This document shows positions 17,075 to 26,282 of a stretch of 57,923 nucleotides of DNA, piece by piece. This DNA is from SMWD01 sp964629475. GTDB taxonomy: Bacteria > Pseudomonadota > Gammaproteobacteria > Steroidobacterales > GCA-2729495. Position 1 is the stretch's first letter; each line of letters starts with the position of its first letter. The notes beneath the pieces are model-generated. The model was not told the origin of the DNA, ran no database searches, and worked only from the letters and a program-made list of their open reading frames with translations. The stretch is from contig CAZVQW010000019.1 of NCBI GenBank assembly GCA_964629475.1, positions 1 through 57,923 of the forward strand, given 5' to 3'. Both the position numbers and the translations under genes were made by a program.

Positions 17075-19639
17075 TCAGAAGCGGTAGGTCGCCTCGATGC
17101 CGTAACGGCTCAGGGTGCCCGGATGTGTGAACGAGCCACCGAATTCCGGTGCTGGAATGACTTCCTGCAGCCAGTCCTCGTCGCCGATGTTGCGGCCGAA
17201 TGCGACGACAGACCAGTTGTCGGCGCCGACGCCGATGCGGGCGTTGATCAGCCAGTAACTGTCGCGTTGCGCTATCGAGTAATCACCCGGTCCGAATGCC
17301 GTGGGCCGTTGCTGGTCCTGTACGACATGGAACCAGGTGTCACCGAAACCAGAGAAATCGACAGAGCCGATCAGGTTCAGACCGGGTGTCATCGGTACGA
17401 CGATGTCGCCACCGAAGTTCGCAGTCCATTCCGGTGTGTAGGGCGACTCGTTGCCGACGGTATCCGGGCGGACCGAGTTTGCATCGATCTCGCTGTCGAT
17501 CCAGTTGCCGCCGGCAAACAAATTCAGCCATTCGGTTGCCGACCAGGTCACCGTGGCCTCGAACCCGTCCATCGTGACTTCGTCCACGTTCTCAATGACA
17601 CGCATCAGTCCAAACGGGCCGACAACGAACTCGAAGAATTGCATGTCATCGACTTCGACGTGGTAGAACGCGGCCTCCCATTGCAGGTTGGAGCCGATCG
17701 ACGACTTGACGCCGAGCTCGAACGAGGTCGAGGTCTCCTTCCGGTAGTCATCGGAAATACCGACTGCCGAGAAGGTGCCGTCGACGATAGCGGGATTTGA
17801 ATTGATGTACTTGTCGATGGTTGCTTCAGAACCTTGTCCATTGAATCCGCCGCTCTTGAAGCCAACGCCCAGGCTCGTATACGCGGTCAGGTTCGGCAGA
17901 ATATCCCATCTCAGCGATGCCTTTGGCTGCCATTCGTCGAAGGTTGCACTGCGCGGTGTGAAGGAGCCACTGGGATTAACATCCGGACACAGACCCGGGT
18001 TGATCGGATCACTGAATGCCGGATTTCCGAGGCCACAATTAATGAATTCGGCAGTCGCTCCATCGGCCACAGTCGGGACCAGGCTTTTGGCGTCACGTTC
18101 TTCCCTGTCGTAGCGCAGCGCGAGGGCCGCCTCGAGACTGTCCGTAATGTCGAATGCAATCTGCCCGAAGGCCGCATAGACATCGCTGTCAAACTGGTCG
18201 TGGATAAGTTGCTCGGTTGCATTATTAACACCAGATACACCGTTGTTCGGCACGTACAGTGACTTGACAATGCCGTTACCCGAATCGATGGCGGTGTTGA
18301 CGCCGACTTCGCGATCGATGTTCAGGTAATAAAAGCCGCCGGACCAGCGAAGACGCTGATCGGTCTTGGATGCCAGTCTGATCTCGAATGAGTAGTCTTT
18401 CTGGTTGCGTTCCTGATATTGCGTTCCATCGCACCCGGTCGGCGTATAGGCGCCAAAGATCGAGCCTGAGAAGTCCGGAGTTGTGAATATTGAATCGGGA
18501 ACCTGCCCGATGAGTTGCGGTGCGCGGACCGGGAATCCCGTATTGTCCGCCGTTGACTGTCGGCAGAAGGGTTCGGTGATGAAGAAGCTGAATGCGGCAG
18601 AAGCTCCGTCGGCACCGAGATTGTTGTCGATATCGCTATAAAGACCCCAGGCCGTCAGGTCCGCCCAGCCAAGATCCGTCGTCGATCGAATCGAAAATTC
18701 CGTGGCTTCCTGCTCATTAAAAGAAGTGATGTTCGTGTTGAACTGGAATGGACGGTCGTTAACGTTTTCAAACCACCCGGGGTCGAATCCGGCGAAACCG
18801 GGCAGATGAAAAACGGAGTTGAAGGTGATTGATGATGCATCGACTTCACCGTAGCGGAGCTTGCCGTCGAGCGTCCATTTATCGGTCACGTCCCAGACCA
18901 GTCGTCCATCGACGTTCCAGCTCTCAAAACTATCAATTTTATCGTCACGCGAGGCTATATTGTTCAGGTCGGAGCAAGGCGCTTGTGTACATTCGAGGTT
19001 TTGATAAAAACCGTCCGAGGTACGAAAATCGGCACCGAGACTCCAGCCGAGTGATTCGCCAATGGGTCCGTTCAGGTTGCCCATGAGCGTGTATGAGGAG
19101 TCTTCAGCGGCACTGCCCTTGAAACTGGCGCCCAACTCATCACCGGGTTGCTGGGTAGTGATGATGAAAGCACCCGCCGCCGCGTTGCGGCCGTACAGTG
19201 CACCTTGTGGCCCTTTGATGATTTCGATCTGTTGCAAATTAGTGTATTCACGGTTTACTGCTGCCGGGTTGGTCATCAGAATGCCGTCGATGACCAGGGC
19301 GATGCTGTTTTCTGCGTCTCGTGCGCCGTTGATGCCACGAATATTAATCTGGGTATCACCGACATCGCCCGCATCGACAATCGTGACGCCGGGAACGAGA
19401 TTGATGAAGTCTTCGACACGTTCAACACCGAGCGCCTCGATGTTGTCCTGGCTGATGACCGCGATGGCTGCCGGAACATCCTGGACGGATTCCGTCCGAC
19501 CTCGGGCCGTCGTCGTGATGAGTTCGTCTACTGCCGCGCCGGCCGTCAATGGCGCGATGGTCGTTACGGAAATTGCGCATGTCGTGATAGTGGTAATTAA
19601 TCGGCGAACCGACGAGAATTGCTGACTGATGAACCGCAT
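17075..19639 (-). CDS. TonB-dependent receptor
   Basis: The 854-residue outer-membrane receptor has a signal peptide (about residues 1-35, ending in TAGAAV), a plug domain from DELITTTARGRTESVQDVPAAIAVIS to about 175, including VLVPG-type LVPGVTIVDAGDVGDTQINIRGI and IIKGPQGALYGRNAAAGAFIITT, and a 22-strand barrel ending GTLSRYGIEATYRF with terminal Phe. I place the start at 19639, preceded by AGGAGAG, rather than at the longer open frame. It takes up a ligand with energy from TonB-ExbBD; the ligand is unknown. It differs from the tandem pair at 51355-57801. It is transcribed divergently from the MFS exporter. Confidence 0.95.
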   Translation of the reverse strand: MRFISQQFSSVRRLITTITTCAISVTTIAPLTAGAAVDELITTTARGRTESVQDVPAAIAVISQDNIEALGVERVEDFINLVPGVTIVDAGDVGDTQINIRGINGARDAENSIALVIDGILMTNPAAVNREYTNLQQIEIIKGPQGALYGRNAAAGAFIITTQQPGDELGASFKGSAAEDSSYTLMGNLNGPIGESLGWSLGADFRTSDGFYQNLECTQAPCSDLNNIASRDDKIDSFESWNVDGRLVWDVTDKWTLDGKLRYGEVDASSITFNSVFHLPGFAGFDPGWFENVNDRPFQFNTNITSFNEQEATEFSIRSTTDLGWADLTAWGLYSDIDNNLGADGASAAFSFFITEPFCRQSTADNTGFPVRAPQLIGQVPDSIFTTPDFSGSIFGAYTPTGCDGTQYQERNQKDYSFEIRLASKTDQRLRWSGGFYYLNIDREVGVNTAIDSGNGIVKSLYVPNNGVSGVNNATEQLIHDQFDSDVYAAFGQIAFDITDSLEAALALRYDREERDAKSLVPTVADGATAEFINCGLGNPAFSDPINPGLCPDVNPSGSFTPRSATFDEWQPKASLRWDILPNLTAYTSLGVGFKSGGFNGQGSEATIDKYINSNPAIVDGTFSAVGISDDYRKETSTSFELGVKSSIGSNLQWEAAFYHVEVDDMQFFEFVVGPFGLMRVIENVDEVTMDGFEATVTWSATEWLNLFAGGNWIDSEIDANSVRPDTVGNESPYTPEWTANFGGDIVVPMTPGLNLIGSVDFSGFGDTWFHVVQDQQRPTAFGPGDYSIAQRDSYWLINARIGVGADNWSVVAFGRNIGDEDWLQEVIPAPEFGGSFTHPGTLSRYGIEATYRF

Positions 19640-19780
19640 GATGCTCTCCTGGGCTGGGGTGCAGGAGTTGCTGATTCGGCACACATCCGGCATCGGTCTG
19701 TCTTGATGCGGAAGTAGCCGTGCCAGCGGGCTCCCCCGGGCTGCTGGTGGCGAATATGTCAAATCAAAACTTAATCAACC

Positions 19781-19797
19781 ATTGACGTGCAGTCAAT
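19781..19797. promoter_or_regulatory. short inverted repeat in a divergent promoter region
   Basis: ATTGAC (19781-19786) and GTCAAT (19792-19797) form an inverted repeat between the divergent receptor and MFS genes. It could be a regulator site, and TTGACT on the minus strand could be a -35 element. No matching -10 is convincing. Confidence 0.25.
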
Positions 19798-19888
19798 CTG
19801 TGTCGGTGGCGCAACAGTCGGTTTGGGGTGATATCGAGAGTCTGACCGATAGGTGGACGGTTGGGATTGAGTCAGGAGTATTAATTTA

Positions 19889-21121
19889 GTGGTCATTCTT
19901 TTTCTGATTGTATTCATCAGCATGGTCGGGTTCGGCATTATCCTGCCGATTTTCCCGTTCTATGCTGAACGCGTCGGCGCATCGCCGACCGCGATTACCT
20001 GGACGATGGCGGCGTTTACACTCGGCCAGGCGGTGGCAACACCGATCTGGGGTCGTATCAGCGATGCCTATGGCCGCCGCATCGTGTTGATATTGACGCT
20101 GCTCGGTTCGGCCGTTTCCTATGTCATGCTCGCGTACGCCGATGCGCTGTGGTTCGTCATTGCGAGTCGTGTGTTTGGCGGCCTGATGGCTGGCAACATT
20201 GCAGCGGCGTTTGCCTATGTGACCGATATAACAACAGAAGCGCAACGGCCTGCCGGGCTCGGCAAGGTCGGAGCGGCGATGGGCCTGGGTTTCGTGTTCG
20301 GGCCGGCAGCCGGCGGTTTGCTGGCCGGCGCTGAAGTCGAGACGGCGAATTTTGTGCTGCCGGCACTGGCGGCAGCCGCCATCAGCATCATCGCCATGGT
20401 CGGAACGTTTTTCGTGTTGCCCGAAAGCCTGTCACCAGCCGATCGCAAGCCGCTGTTCGGTCACCGCGATGCGGAGACGCATATCAGCCTGTCCGAGGCG
20501 AACCGCAACGGTCTGATCCGGTTGTTCGGTGTCGCAATGGTGTTTTATACGAGTATGTCGCTGATGGAATCGATCTTTCCGTTGTGGGCCAAGGACGTAT
20601 ACGGCATGGGACCGCGTGATATCGGCGCCGTGTTCTTCTTACTAGGCGTCATAGCGATCGTGATGCAGGGAGGGTTGATTGGTCCGTTGACGCGCCGCTT
20701 CGGCGAAAAGCATATTGCGATGGCGGCCGGATTATTCTTTTCCATTGGGCTTGGTGGTATGGCGGCATCGACGGCGCAGTGGCAGATCTGGATTGCACTC
20801 GTGCCATTCGGCATCGGCGTTGGCATGTTCAACCCGACGGTGTCGAGCATGGTGTCCAAGACGGCCTCGGCCAATGAGCGCGGCGCTATCATGGGCAAGT
20901 ACCAGGCGTCGTCTGCGATGGGACGGTTCGTCGGGCCGATGATCTGTGGTCCGATTTATTCGGGTATCGCGTTTGCCGCACCATTCACGCTTGGCTCCTT
21001 GCTGATGTTGCCCGTCGTGGTGGCGCTCGGAGGGTTTCGGCTGGCATCATTGCCGGTCCATGGTGATGAAACGGGTAACGATGATGACGACACGATTGTT
21101 GCGGAAAAGCTGGATAACTGA
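19889..21121 (+). CDS. MFS exporter (DHA1-like drug or metabolite efflux)
   Basis: A 410-residue major facilitator protein with 12 predicted helices. The motif A region between helices 2 and 3 reads GRISDAYGRRIVLI, a signature of drug:proton antiporters (DHA1, TetA/MdtG-like), and motif C-like glycines lie in MGLGFVFGPAAGGLLAG. The GTG start follows CAGGAG by about ten bases. The stop codon is directly followed by the glnS start, so the two genes are co-transcribed. The C-terminus is acidic (GDETGNDDDDT). Substrate cannot be told from sequence. Confidence 0.9.
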   Translation: MVILFLIVFISMVGFGIILPIFPFYAERVGASPTAITWTMAAFTLGQAVATPIWGRISDAYGRRIVLILTLLGSAVSYVMLAYADALWFVIASRVFGGLMAGNIAAAFAYVTDITTEAQRPAGLGKVGAAMGLGFVFGPAAGGLLAGAEVETANFVLPALAAAAISIIAMVGTFFVLPESLSPADRKPLFGHRDAETHISLSEANRNGLIRLFGVAMVFYTSMSLMESIFPLWAKDVYGMGPRDIGAVFFLLGVIAIVMQGGLIGPLTRRFGEKHIAMAAGLFFSIGLGGMAASTAQWQIWIALVPFGIGVGMFNPTVSSMVSKTASANERGAIMGKYQASSAMGRFVGPMICGPIYSGIAFAAPFTLGSLLMLPVVVALGGFRLASLPVHGDETGNDDDDTIVAEKLDN

Positions 21122-22825
21122 ATGACCGAGACTACTGACAGCGCGGGAATGGATTTTATCCGCCAGATTATCGTCGCCGATAATGCGAGCGGCAAGCATG
21201 ACGGGCGTGTCGTGACGCGGTTTCCGCCCGAGCCGAACGGTTATCTGCATATCGGTCATGTCATGTCGATCTGCCTGAACTTCGGCATAGCGCAGGAGTT
21301 CGACGGGCGTTGCTATCTGCGCTTCGACGACACGAATCCGGCGAAGGAAGATCAGGACTTCGTCGATTCGATCATGGCCGATGTCCACTGGCTGGGTTTC
21401 GATTGGGAAGATCGCCTGACGCATGCATCGGATTACTTCGATAATTTTTATGATTGTGCCGTTCAGTTGATCGAAGCCGGCAAGGCGTACGTTGACAGCC
21501 TGAGCGCCGAACAGATCCGTGAGTATCGCGGCACGCTGACCGAGCCGGGGCAAAACAGTCCGCACCGTGATCGATCGATCGAAGACAGCCTCGATCTGTT
21601 CAGGCGCATGCGCGCCGGTGAATTCGAAGACGGTGCGCACGTGTTGCGTGCCCGGATCGATATGGCCGCACCCAACATGAATCTGCGCGACCCGGCCTTG
21701 TACCGCATACGCAAAATTGCGCACCAGCGTACCGGCGATGCGTGGAACATTTATCCGATGTACGATTTCGCGCATACGATTTCCGATGCGCTCGAAGGCA
21801 TCACCCATTCACTGTGTACGCTCGAATTCGAAGATCACCGGCCGCTGTATGAATGGATACTCGATAATCTCGATCTGCCTGCTCGGCCGCGGCAAATAGA
21901 ATTCTCACGGCTGAACGTTGCGTACGGCATCACCAGCAAGCGCAAGCTGGCGACGTTGATCGAGGAGGGAGTTGTTAGCGGTTGGGACGATCCGCGCATG
22001 CCGACGGTGGCGGGTATGCGTCGCCGCGGTTATACGCCGCAATCGCTGCGCACATTCGTGCGCAAGGCCGGCGTAACGAAAAAAGACAAGCTGATCGAGA
22101 TGGGTGCGCTGGAGAGCTGCGTGCGCGAGGACCTGAATGAGAGCGCTCCGCGTGCGATGGCTGTACTGAACCCGCTCAAGGTGGTGTTCGTTAATTACCC
22201 GGAAGGTGAATCGGAGACGCTGGTGGCGGCGAATCATCCGAATCGGCCGGAACTGGGCGATCGCGAGGTTCCGTTCGGCCGTGAAGTTTTTATCGAGCGT
22301 GACGATTTCATGGAGGATCCGCCGCGCAAGTTTTTCCGGTTGCGGCCCGACGGTGAAGTGCGGTTGCGTTACGGCTACATCATCAAGTGTGTCGATGTGG
22401 TCAAGGATGAGGCCGGCGAGATCGTCGAAGTGCACTGCACTTATGATCCGGATACGAAGAGTGGCCGGCCGGGTGCGGAGCGGAAGGTCAAGGGAACGAT
22501 CCACTGGGTGTCGGCTGCCGATTCGGTGGCGGCCGAGGTGCGGTTGTTTGATCGGATGTTTACGGTTGCTAACCCGGGTGCTAGTCGTGAGGGGCAGTCG
22601 TTTGCCGATTTTCTGAATCCCGATTCGTTGCGTGTCGAGAAGGCGTGTCGTGTCGAGCCGGGTCTGGCGGACCTGTCGCCCGGTACGTCTGTGCAATTCG
22701 AGCGTCTTGGTTATTTTGTTACCGATACGAAGGATTCGAAGGCGGGGCAGCCGGTGTTTAATCGGGTGGTGACGTTGAGGGATTCGTGGGCGAAGATTGA
22801 GAAGGCACAGTTGGCAGGGATGTAG
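21122..22825 (+). CDS. glnS: glutamine--tRNA ligase
   Basis: The 567-residue class I synthetase charges tRNA-Gln with glutamine. The HIGH motif is at residues 43-46 (PPEPNGYLHIGHVMSI), and the KMSKS equivalent is ITSKRKLATLI, matching the MSKRKL form of GlnRS. The anticodon-binding barrel follows, with PRAMAVLNPLKVVF and the C-terminal RVVTLRDSWAK. Length and domain order match proteobacterial GlnRS. It begins immediately after the MFS stop codon. It is an essential housekeeping gene and a useful phylogenetic marker here. It converges on the SAM hydroxide adenosyltransferase gene with only 11 bases between stops. Confidence 0.98.
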   Translation: MTETTDSAGMDFIRQIIVADNASGKHDGRVVTRFPPEPNGYLHIGHVMSICLNFGIAQEFDGRCYLRFDDTNPAKEDQDFVDSIMADVHWLGFDWEDRLTHASDYFDNFYDCAVQLIEAGKAYVDSLSAEQIREYRGTLTEPGQNSPHRDRSIEDSLDLFRRMRAGEFEDGAHVLRARIDMAAPNMNLRDPALYRIRKIAHQRTGDAWNIYPMYDFAHTISDALEGITHSLCTLEFEDHRPLYEWILDNLDLPARPRQIEFSRLNVAYGITSKRKLATLIEEGVVSGWDDPRMPTVAGMRRRGYTPQSLRTFVRKAGVTKKDKLIEMGALESCVREDLNESAPRAMAVLNPLKVVFVNYPEGESETLVAANHPNRPELGDREVPFGREVFIERDDFMEDPPRKFFRLRPDGEVRLRYGYIIKCVDVVKDEAGEIVEVHCTYDPDTKSGRPGAERKVKGTIHWVSAADSVAAEVRLFDRMFTVANPGASREGQSFADFLNPDSLRVEKACRVEPGLADLSPGTSVQFERLGYFVTDTKDSKAGQPVFNRVVTLRDSWAKIEKAQLAGM

Positions 22826-22836
22826 GGAAATTGGTG

Positions 22837-23628
22837 TCATTCCCGGTCTTTGATCGTCACCGGTGCTCCTTGACCTAAACCGAGACCATTGGCCGCGCTG
22901 CCTTCGGCGCGAGCGATTTCGATGACGTCGAATGAGTTGATCAGGGCCAGGAAATCGCCGGGTGTTACGTTGCCGTAAGTATTCCGAATAGTGAATTGAT
23001 GGCCGGCGACATGGACTTGCGGTGTCGTGAAGTCTGCCAGTAAGCGCTGGTCGATGTTGGTGATCAGGTTGCCGAAGTGGTCGATGGTTACGACTGTGCC
23101 GTGAATCTGGTCGTTGGAGAGCAGGGGTTCGTCGAGCAGGGAGGGGGTCAGTTCGGTGACCCGGGGGCCGATGTCGGCGGGCTTGATCCGGCCGGTTGCC
23201 AGTTCGGCTGCCAGCGGGGCGAAGATGTCGCGTCCATGGAAGGTGTTGCTCGGTTGGGGCCAGTCGCGTTCGGCCCGCCATTGTTCCGACAGTCGCCAGG
23301 CTCGGTGTTCGGTCGAGTGTTCGAATATCGTCGGTAGCAGGCCGTTATCCGGCGCGAGGAATACGTGGCCGTCAAATTCAACGGCGACGATATTGCGCTC
23401 TGTGCCGACGCCCGGGTCGACGACGGCGACATGTATCGCGCCGGACGGAAAATACCGATAGGCCCGGGCCAGCCAGAATCCCGCTTCGGCCGGCCAGTGC
23501 ACGTGAATCTCATGCGTCAGGTCGATAATGCGTGCATCCGGGGCGTGCTGCAGAATCGCACCTTTCATGACGGCGACAAACGGGCCCTTATGGCCGAAAT
23601 CCGTTGTAAGCGTGATGACCTGTGTCAT
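22837..23628 (-). CDS. SAM hydroxide adenosyltransferase (DUF62 family)
   Basis: The 263-residue protein begins MTQVITLTTDFGHKGPFVAVMKG, the signature of the fluorinase/chlorinase/DUF62 superfamily; hydroxide adenosyltransferases in it split S-adenosylmethionine into adenosine and methionine using water. Further family segments are DLTHEIHVHWPAEAGFWLARAY, HVAVVDPGVGTER, FLAPDNGLL and the C-terminal HFGNLITNI. I start at the ATG at 23628; the frame remains open 106 codons further but that extension has no family character. No halide-specific loop as in fluorinases is seen. Its physiological use is unclear even in studied members. Confidence 0.92.
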   Translation of the reverse strand: MTQVITLTTDFGHKGPFVAVMKGAILQHAPDARIIDLTHEIHVHWPAEAGFWLARAYRYFPSGAIHVAVVDPGVGTERNIVAVEFDGHVFLAPDNGLLPTIFEHSTEHRAWRLSEQWRAERDWPQPSNTFHGRDIFAPLAAELATGRIKPADIGPRVTELTPSLLDEPLLSNDQIHGTVVTIDHFGNLITNIDQRLLADFTTPQVHVAGHQFTIRNTYGNVTPGDFLALINSFDVIEIARAEGSAANGLGLGQGAPVTIKDRE

Positions 23629-23648
23629 TGTGATCCGTCCCCGCGGCG

Positions 23649-23677
23649 ATGACCGAGGCGCCTGGTCGGAGTATAAT
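23649..23677 (+). promoter_or_regulatory. candidate sigma-70 promoter of the TPR gene
   Basis: A perfect -10 TATAAT (23672-23677) stands 17 bases after ATGACC (23649-23654), four of six matches to TTGACA. It ends 20 bases before the ATG of the TPR protein, giving a short leader with GGAA as ribosome site. Confidence 0.5.
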
Positions 23678-23697
23678 CGGGTCGGAACGGAAGCGAC

Positions 23698-24189
23698 ATG
23701 ATGATGCTTCGACTGACAGCGATTTTTTTGTGCACCGGCCTGTTCGTGGTTCAGGCTGCGGAACCCATGAGCCAGATGATTATCGGTACAAACCCCGATT
23801 TGTCGGACGGCGCGACTGCGATGCGCTTCGGTGATTACGAAGATGGGTTGCGCCTGACGCGTGAGGGGTTGAAATCGACGTTGACGTTGCGTGATAGGGC
23901 GAGTGCACTCAGCAATTTGTGCGCCGGGCACCTCGGGCTGGGTCAATTCGTCAAAGCATTGGAATTCTGTGACAAGGCGCTCGCGCTCAGCGATCAGAAC
24001 TGGCGGATCTATAACAATCGTGCGCTTGCATTACTCGGTACGGGACGCATCGTCGCCGCTCGTGATGATGTTGAGAAGGGGTTGGCGCTGAATCCGGATT
24101 CTTCGCTTCTCGCCAGGTCGGCAAACCTGATTGAGGCGCGGGCACGAAGCCGAATCGTTGCCCGGAATCAGGATGGTGAAACGCATTGA
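23698..24189 (+). CDS. secreted tetratricopeptide-repeat protein
   Basis: The 163-residue protein has a signal peptide (MMMLRLTAIFLCTGLFVVQAAE) and three or so TPR motifs: one around GDYEDGLRLTREGLKS, one at ALSNLCAGHLGLGQFVKALEFCDKALALSDQ, and one at YNNRALALLGTGRIVAARDDVEKGLALNPDS. TPR proteins of this size act as periplasmic scaffolds or in envelope assembly; no enzymatic motif is present. A strong -10 lies just upstream. It precedes mobB by 117 bases on the same strand, but a functional link to molybdenum cofactor synthesis is not evident. Confidence 0.85.
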   Translation: MMMLRLTAIFLCTGLFVVQAAEPMSQMIIGTNPDLSDGATAMRFGDYEDGLRLTREGLKSTLTLRDRASALSNLCAGHLGLGQFVKALEFCDKALALSDQNWRIYNNRALALLGTGRIVAARDDVEKGLALNPDSSLLARSANLIEARARSRIVARNQDGETH

Positions 24190-24306
24190 TCGTAAGGAAA
24201 AATATCAGGTGATTACCGGCCTTGCGCAATTTTCCCGGGCAAGGTTGTTGCAGCCGCGTGCTGGTGTGGCGCCTGAGCCGCGAAGCCCTGATTGGCCGGC
24301 CGGCAA

Positions 24307-24801
24307 ATGAAAATATTTGGTATTGCCGGATACAAGAACGCCGGAAAGACGACACTGGTCGTCGACGTCGTCCGCGAACTGACGAGTCGCGGGTTGCGCA
24401 TCGCGACGGTCAAGCATGCTCATCATGAGTTCGATATAGACCATCCCGGCAGGGATAGTTACCAGCATCGTGCCGCGGGTGCATGCGAAGTAATCGTCGC
24501 GTCATCGGTGCGCTGGGCGCACATCGTGGAACTTGGCGACAGGCCCGAACCGTCTTTGGCCGAACTACTGGAGAACGTCGGCGATGTCGATCTCGTTCTC
24601 GTCGAGGGTTTCAAGCACGGCGATCATCCCAAGCTGGAAATACGTCGAGTTGGTTCCGATGCACCGTTGATTGCGGCGGAACATGATTCGGTGCAGGCGA
24701 TTGTTTGTGACGGCGAGGTACCCGAAGCTCCGGTGCCGGTGATTGGTCGTGCGGATGTCGGTGCGATAGCCGATTTTATTGTCGGTAAGGTTGGGTTGTA
24801 G
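24307..24801 (+). CDS. mobB: molybdopterin-guanine dinucleotide biosynthesis adaptor MobB
   Basis: The 164-residue P-loop protein starts MKIFGIAGYKNAGKTTLVVDVV, where GYKNAGKTT is its Walker A motif. Family motifs follow: VKHAHHEFDIDHPGRDSYQHRAAGA and VDLVLVEGFKHGDHPKLEIRR. MobB binds GTP and helps MobA attach GMP to molybdopterin, giving the bis-MGD cofactor of DMSO-reductase family enzymes. I chose the ATG at 24307; a 5-residue longer frame exists. The large molybdoenzyme encoded 2.3 kb downstream is a likely consumer. MobA is not in this window. A gap and damaged sequence follow this gene. Confidence 0.95.
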   Translation: MKIFGIAGYKNAGKTTLVVDVVRELTSRGLRIATVKHAHHEFDIDHPGRDSYQHRAAGACEVIVASSVRWAHIVELGDRPEPSLAELLENVGDVDLVLVEGFKHGDHPKLEIRRVGSDAPLIAAEHDSVQAIVCDGEVPEAPVPVIGRADVGAIADFIVGKVGL

Positions 24802-24824
24802 CCCGGTGTCATCGCCAGAGGCAA

Positions 24825-24963
24825 GTTGTGGGGGCGGGGTAAGCCCCGGGTAAATTTGGAGGGGCGAGAAAAAAACGGCGGAAGGCGCGGCCNNNNNNNN
24901 NNGCTCCCGTTATTTATCTCTCCCCCCTCAAAAAACCGGGCGCCCACCCCCCCCCCCCACAAC
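24825..24963. other. 10-N assembly gap in damaged REP-like sequence
   Basis: Ns cover 24893-24902. The left flank starts TTGTGGGGGCGGGGTAAGCC, which reads like the REP arm TTGTGGGAGCGGCTTTAGCC with substitutions, and the right flank ends in a homopolymeric C-run and ACAACACG, like the closing REP arm. It is best read as a REP hairpin corrupted at two contig ends, so the exact bases here should not be trusted. Confidence 0.65.
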
Positions 24964-24979
24964 ACGACAGTGCGTATGG

Positions 24980-26221
24980 TTATGGCAAAAACCCGGTCGG
25001 GTAGAGCGGTGCAATCTCGATGCGTTCGCCGGCCGCCAGTTGTGTTGTTTCTTCCGGCACGATGGCCCAGCAATTAGCCTGCATCAGTGAATTAATCTTG
25101 AACGATTCCTGCCCGGGTAACAGCCTGGTCTGCAGGCAGCCGTTCGCATCGAGTTCAGCGCGCGCCTTGCCGAAGAACGTCAGGCCTTTTTTTGTGCTGA
25201 TGGGCTCTGCACAGGTTGTCGGTAGAAAGCGCTCGGCGGTCAGGCCCTGCAGGTGAAACAGGGCTGGCAGGACAAAAAATCTCAAGCCGACTGCCACGGC
25301 AATTGGATTTCCCGGCAGGCCAAAAAATAGCGTGTCTTGATTTAGACGAGCGAACAGCAGTGGTTTGCCGGGCCGGATTGCGACCTTGTGGAATAACGTT
25401 TCGCCACCGAGTGTCCCGATGGCGTCAGGTACGAGATCGAAGCGGCCGGCCGATACACCGCCGGTCGTCAATACAATGTCGGCGTTGGTGCTGCAGGTTG
25501 TGATTGCGGCGTGCAGATCGTCTGCTGCATCTGTGACGAATTCAGTTTGTACCAGTTCCACATCCGCAGCACTAAAAAATGCGCGTAGATACGGTCCGTT
25601 GGCATCCCGAATTATCCCGCCGCCGGATGGTGCACCGGATGTTGCCAGTTCGCTGCCGGTCATGATCAGTGCAACTCTTGGCTTGCGGCGTGTGACGACG
25701 GTATCGGTGCCCGTTGCGGCAAGACCCATGATGTGGTGCGGTTCCAGTCGCTGGCCGTGAGCGAATATATTCTGACCCAGTTGAAAGTCCTGACCTGCAT
25801 GGCGCACATGCTGGTCCGGCGGTACCGGCGCTGAACAGCGAATCAGTGTTGCGGCACCGCTGGCATCGCGTTTTGCCTCGATCCGTTCGACCGGTATCAC
25901 GGTGTCGTAACCGGTCGGCAGCGGCGCGCCGGTCATGATTTCGACGGCTTTCCCCGCGACGCCGTCGATCGGCTCCTGACCCGCCGCAACCGTTCCGGCT
26001 ACGGTGATTTCGATCGGTGACTCCGGGCCGGCCTCTGACGTATCCGCCGCACGCAGTGCGAATCCGTCCATAGCCGAGTTGGCAAATGACGGGACATTCA
26101 TCTTGCTGCACACATCGTCGACCGGCGCCATGCCTAGCAGAGCGTCGAGCCTGGTCGAATTGGCCTCGAGTGGCAGGCAGGCGGCGGCGATGCGTCGCAA
26201 TGCATCCTGGTAACTGATCAT
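24980..26221 (-). CDS. moeA: molybdopterin molybdenumtransferase
   Basis: The 413-residue enzyme inserts molybdate into adenylylated molybdopterin to give active Moco. Motifs of the family are PSFANSAMDGFALRAAD near residue 45, MTGAPLPTGYDTVIPVE near 98-114, the central MTGSELAT and the active-site segment LTTGGVSAGRFDLVPD, then GLPGNPIAVAVGLRFF. It ends with the short C-terminal barrel typical of MoeA. It is divergently transcribed from the TorD-transhydroxylase operon, with a palindromic tag and an FNR-like site between them, so cofactor synthesis and the molybdoenzyme could respond together. Confidence 0.96.
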   Translation of the reverse strand: MISYQDALRRIAAACLPLEANSTRLDALLGMAPVDDVCSKMNVPSFANSAMDGFALRAADTSEAGPESPIEITVAGTVAAGQEPIDGVAGKAVEIMTGAPLPTGYDTVIPVERIEAKRDASGAATLIRCSAPVPPDQHVRHAGQDFQLGQNIFAHGQRLEPHHIMGLAATGTDTVVTRRKPRVALIMTGSELATSGAPSGGGIIRDANGPYLRAFFSAADVELVQTEFVTDAADDLHAAITTCSTNADIVLTTGGVSAGRFDLVPDAIGTLGGETLFHKVAIRPGKPLLFARLNQDTLFFGLPGNPIAVAVGLRFFVLPALFHLQGLTAERFLPTTCAEPISTKKGLTFFGKARAELDANGCLQTRLLPGQESFKINSLMQANCWAIVPEETTQLAAGERIEIAPLYPTGFLP

Positions 26222-26241
26222 GATGTGGTGAATTCTAGCTT

Positions 26242-26260
26242 ATTGGTGTCTGACGCCAAT
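26242..26260. repeat. 19-base palindrome of the TTGGTGTC type, copy 2
   Basis: ATTGGTGTCTGACGCCAAT is palindromic except for one T/G wobble and matches the copy at 15718-15738. It lies in the divergent moeA/torD promoter region, 20 bases from the moeA start. Confidence 0.7.
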
Positions 26261-26270
26261 ACTTAACCGG

Positions 26271-26282
26271 TGATAATTATCA
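26271..26282. promoter_or_regulatory. candidate FNR/DNR-type operator
   Basis: TGATAATTATCA is a perfect 12-base palindrome with the core TGAT-N4-ATCA of FNR/CRP-family sites; the outer consensus T and A are both G here. It stands 36 bases before the TorD start and 50 bases from the moeA start. Oxygen-responsive control of a molybdoenzyme operon would be natural, but binding is inferred. Confidence 0.5.

Noticed and set aside
17033..17800. 255-codon plus-strand frame inside the TonB receptor gene
   Set aside because: Antisense to the barrel end with acidic, repetitive composition; the receptor on the other strand is unambiguous.
21905..23281. 458-codon minus-strand frame across the end of glnS
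   Set aside because: It crosses two confident genes in other frames and reads as Arg/His/Pro-rich sequence without domains.
24826..25077. Short frames running through the 10-N gap
   Set aside because: They depend on unreliable, homopolymer-rich bases next to the gap and on undefined bases.
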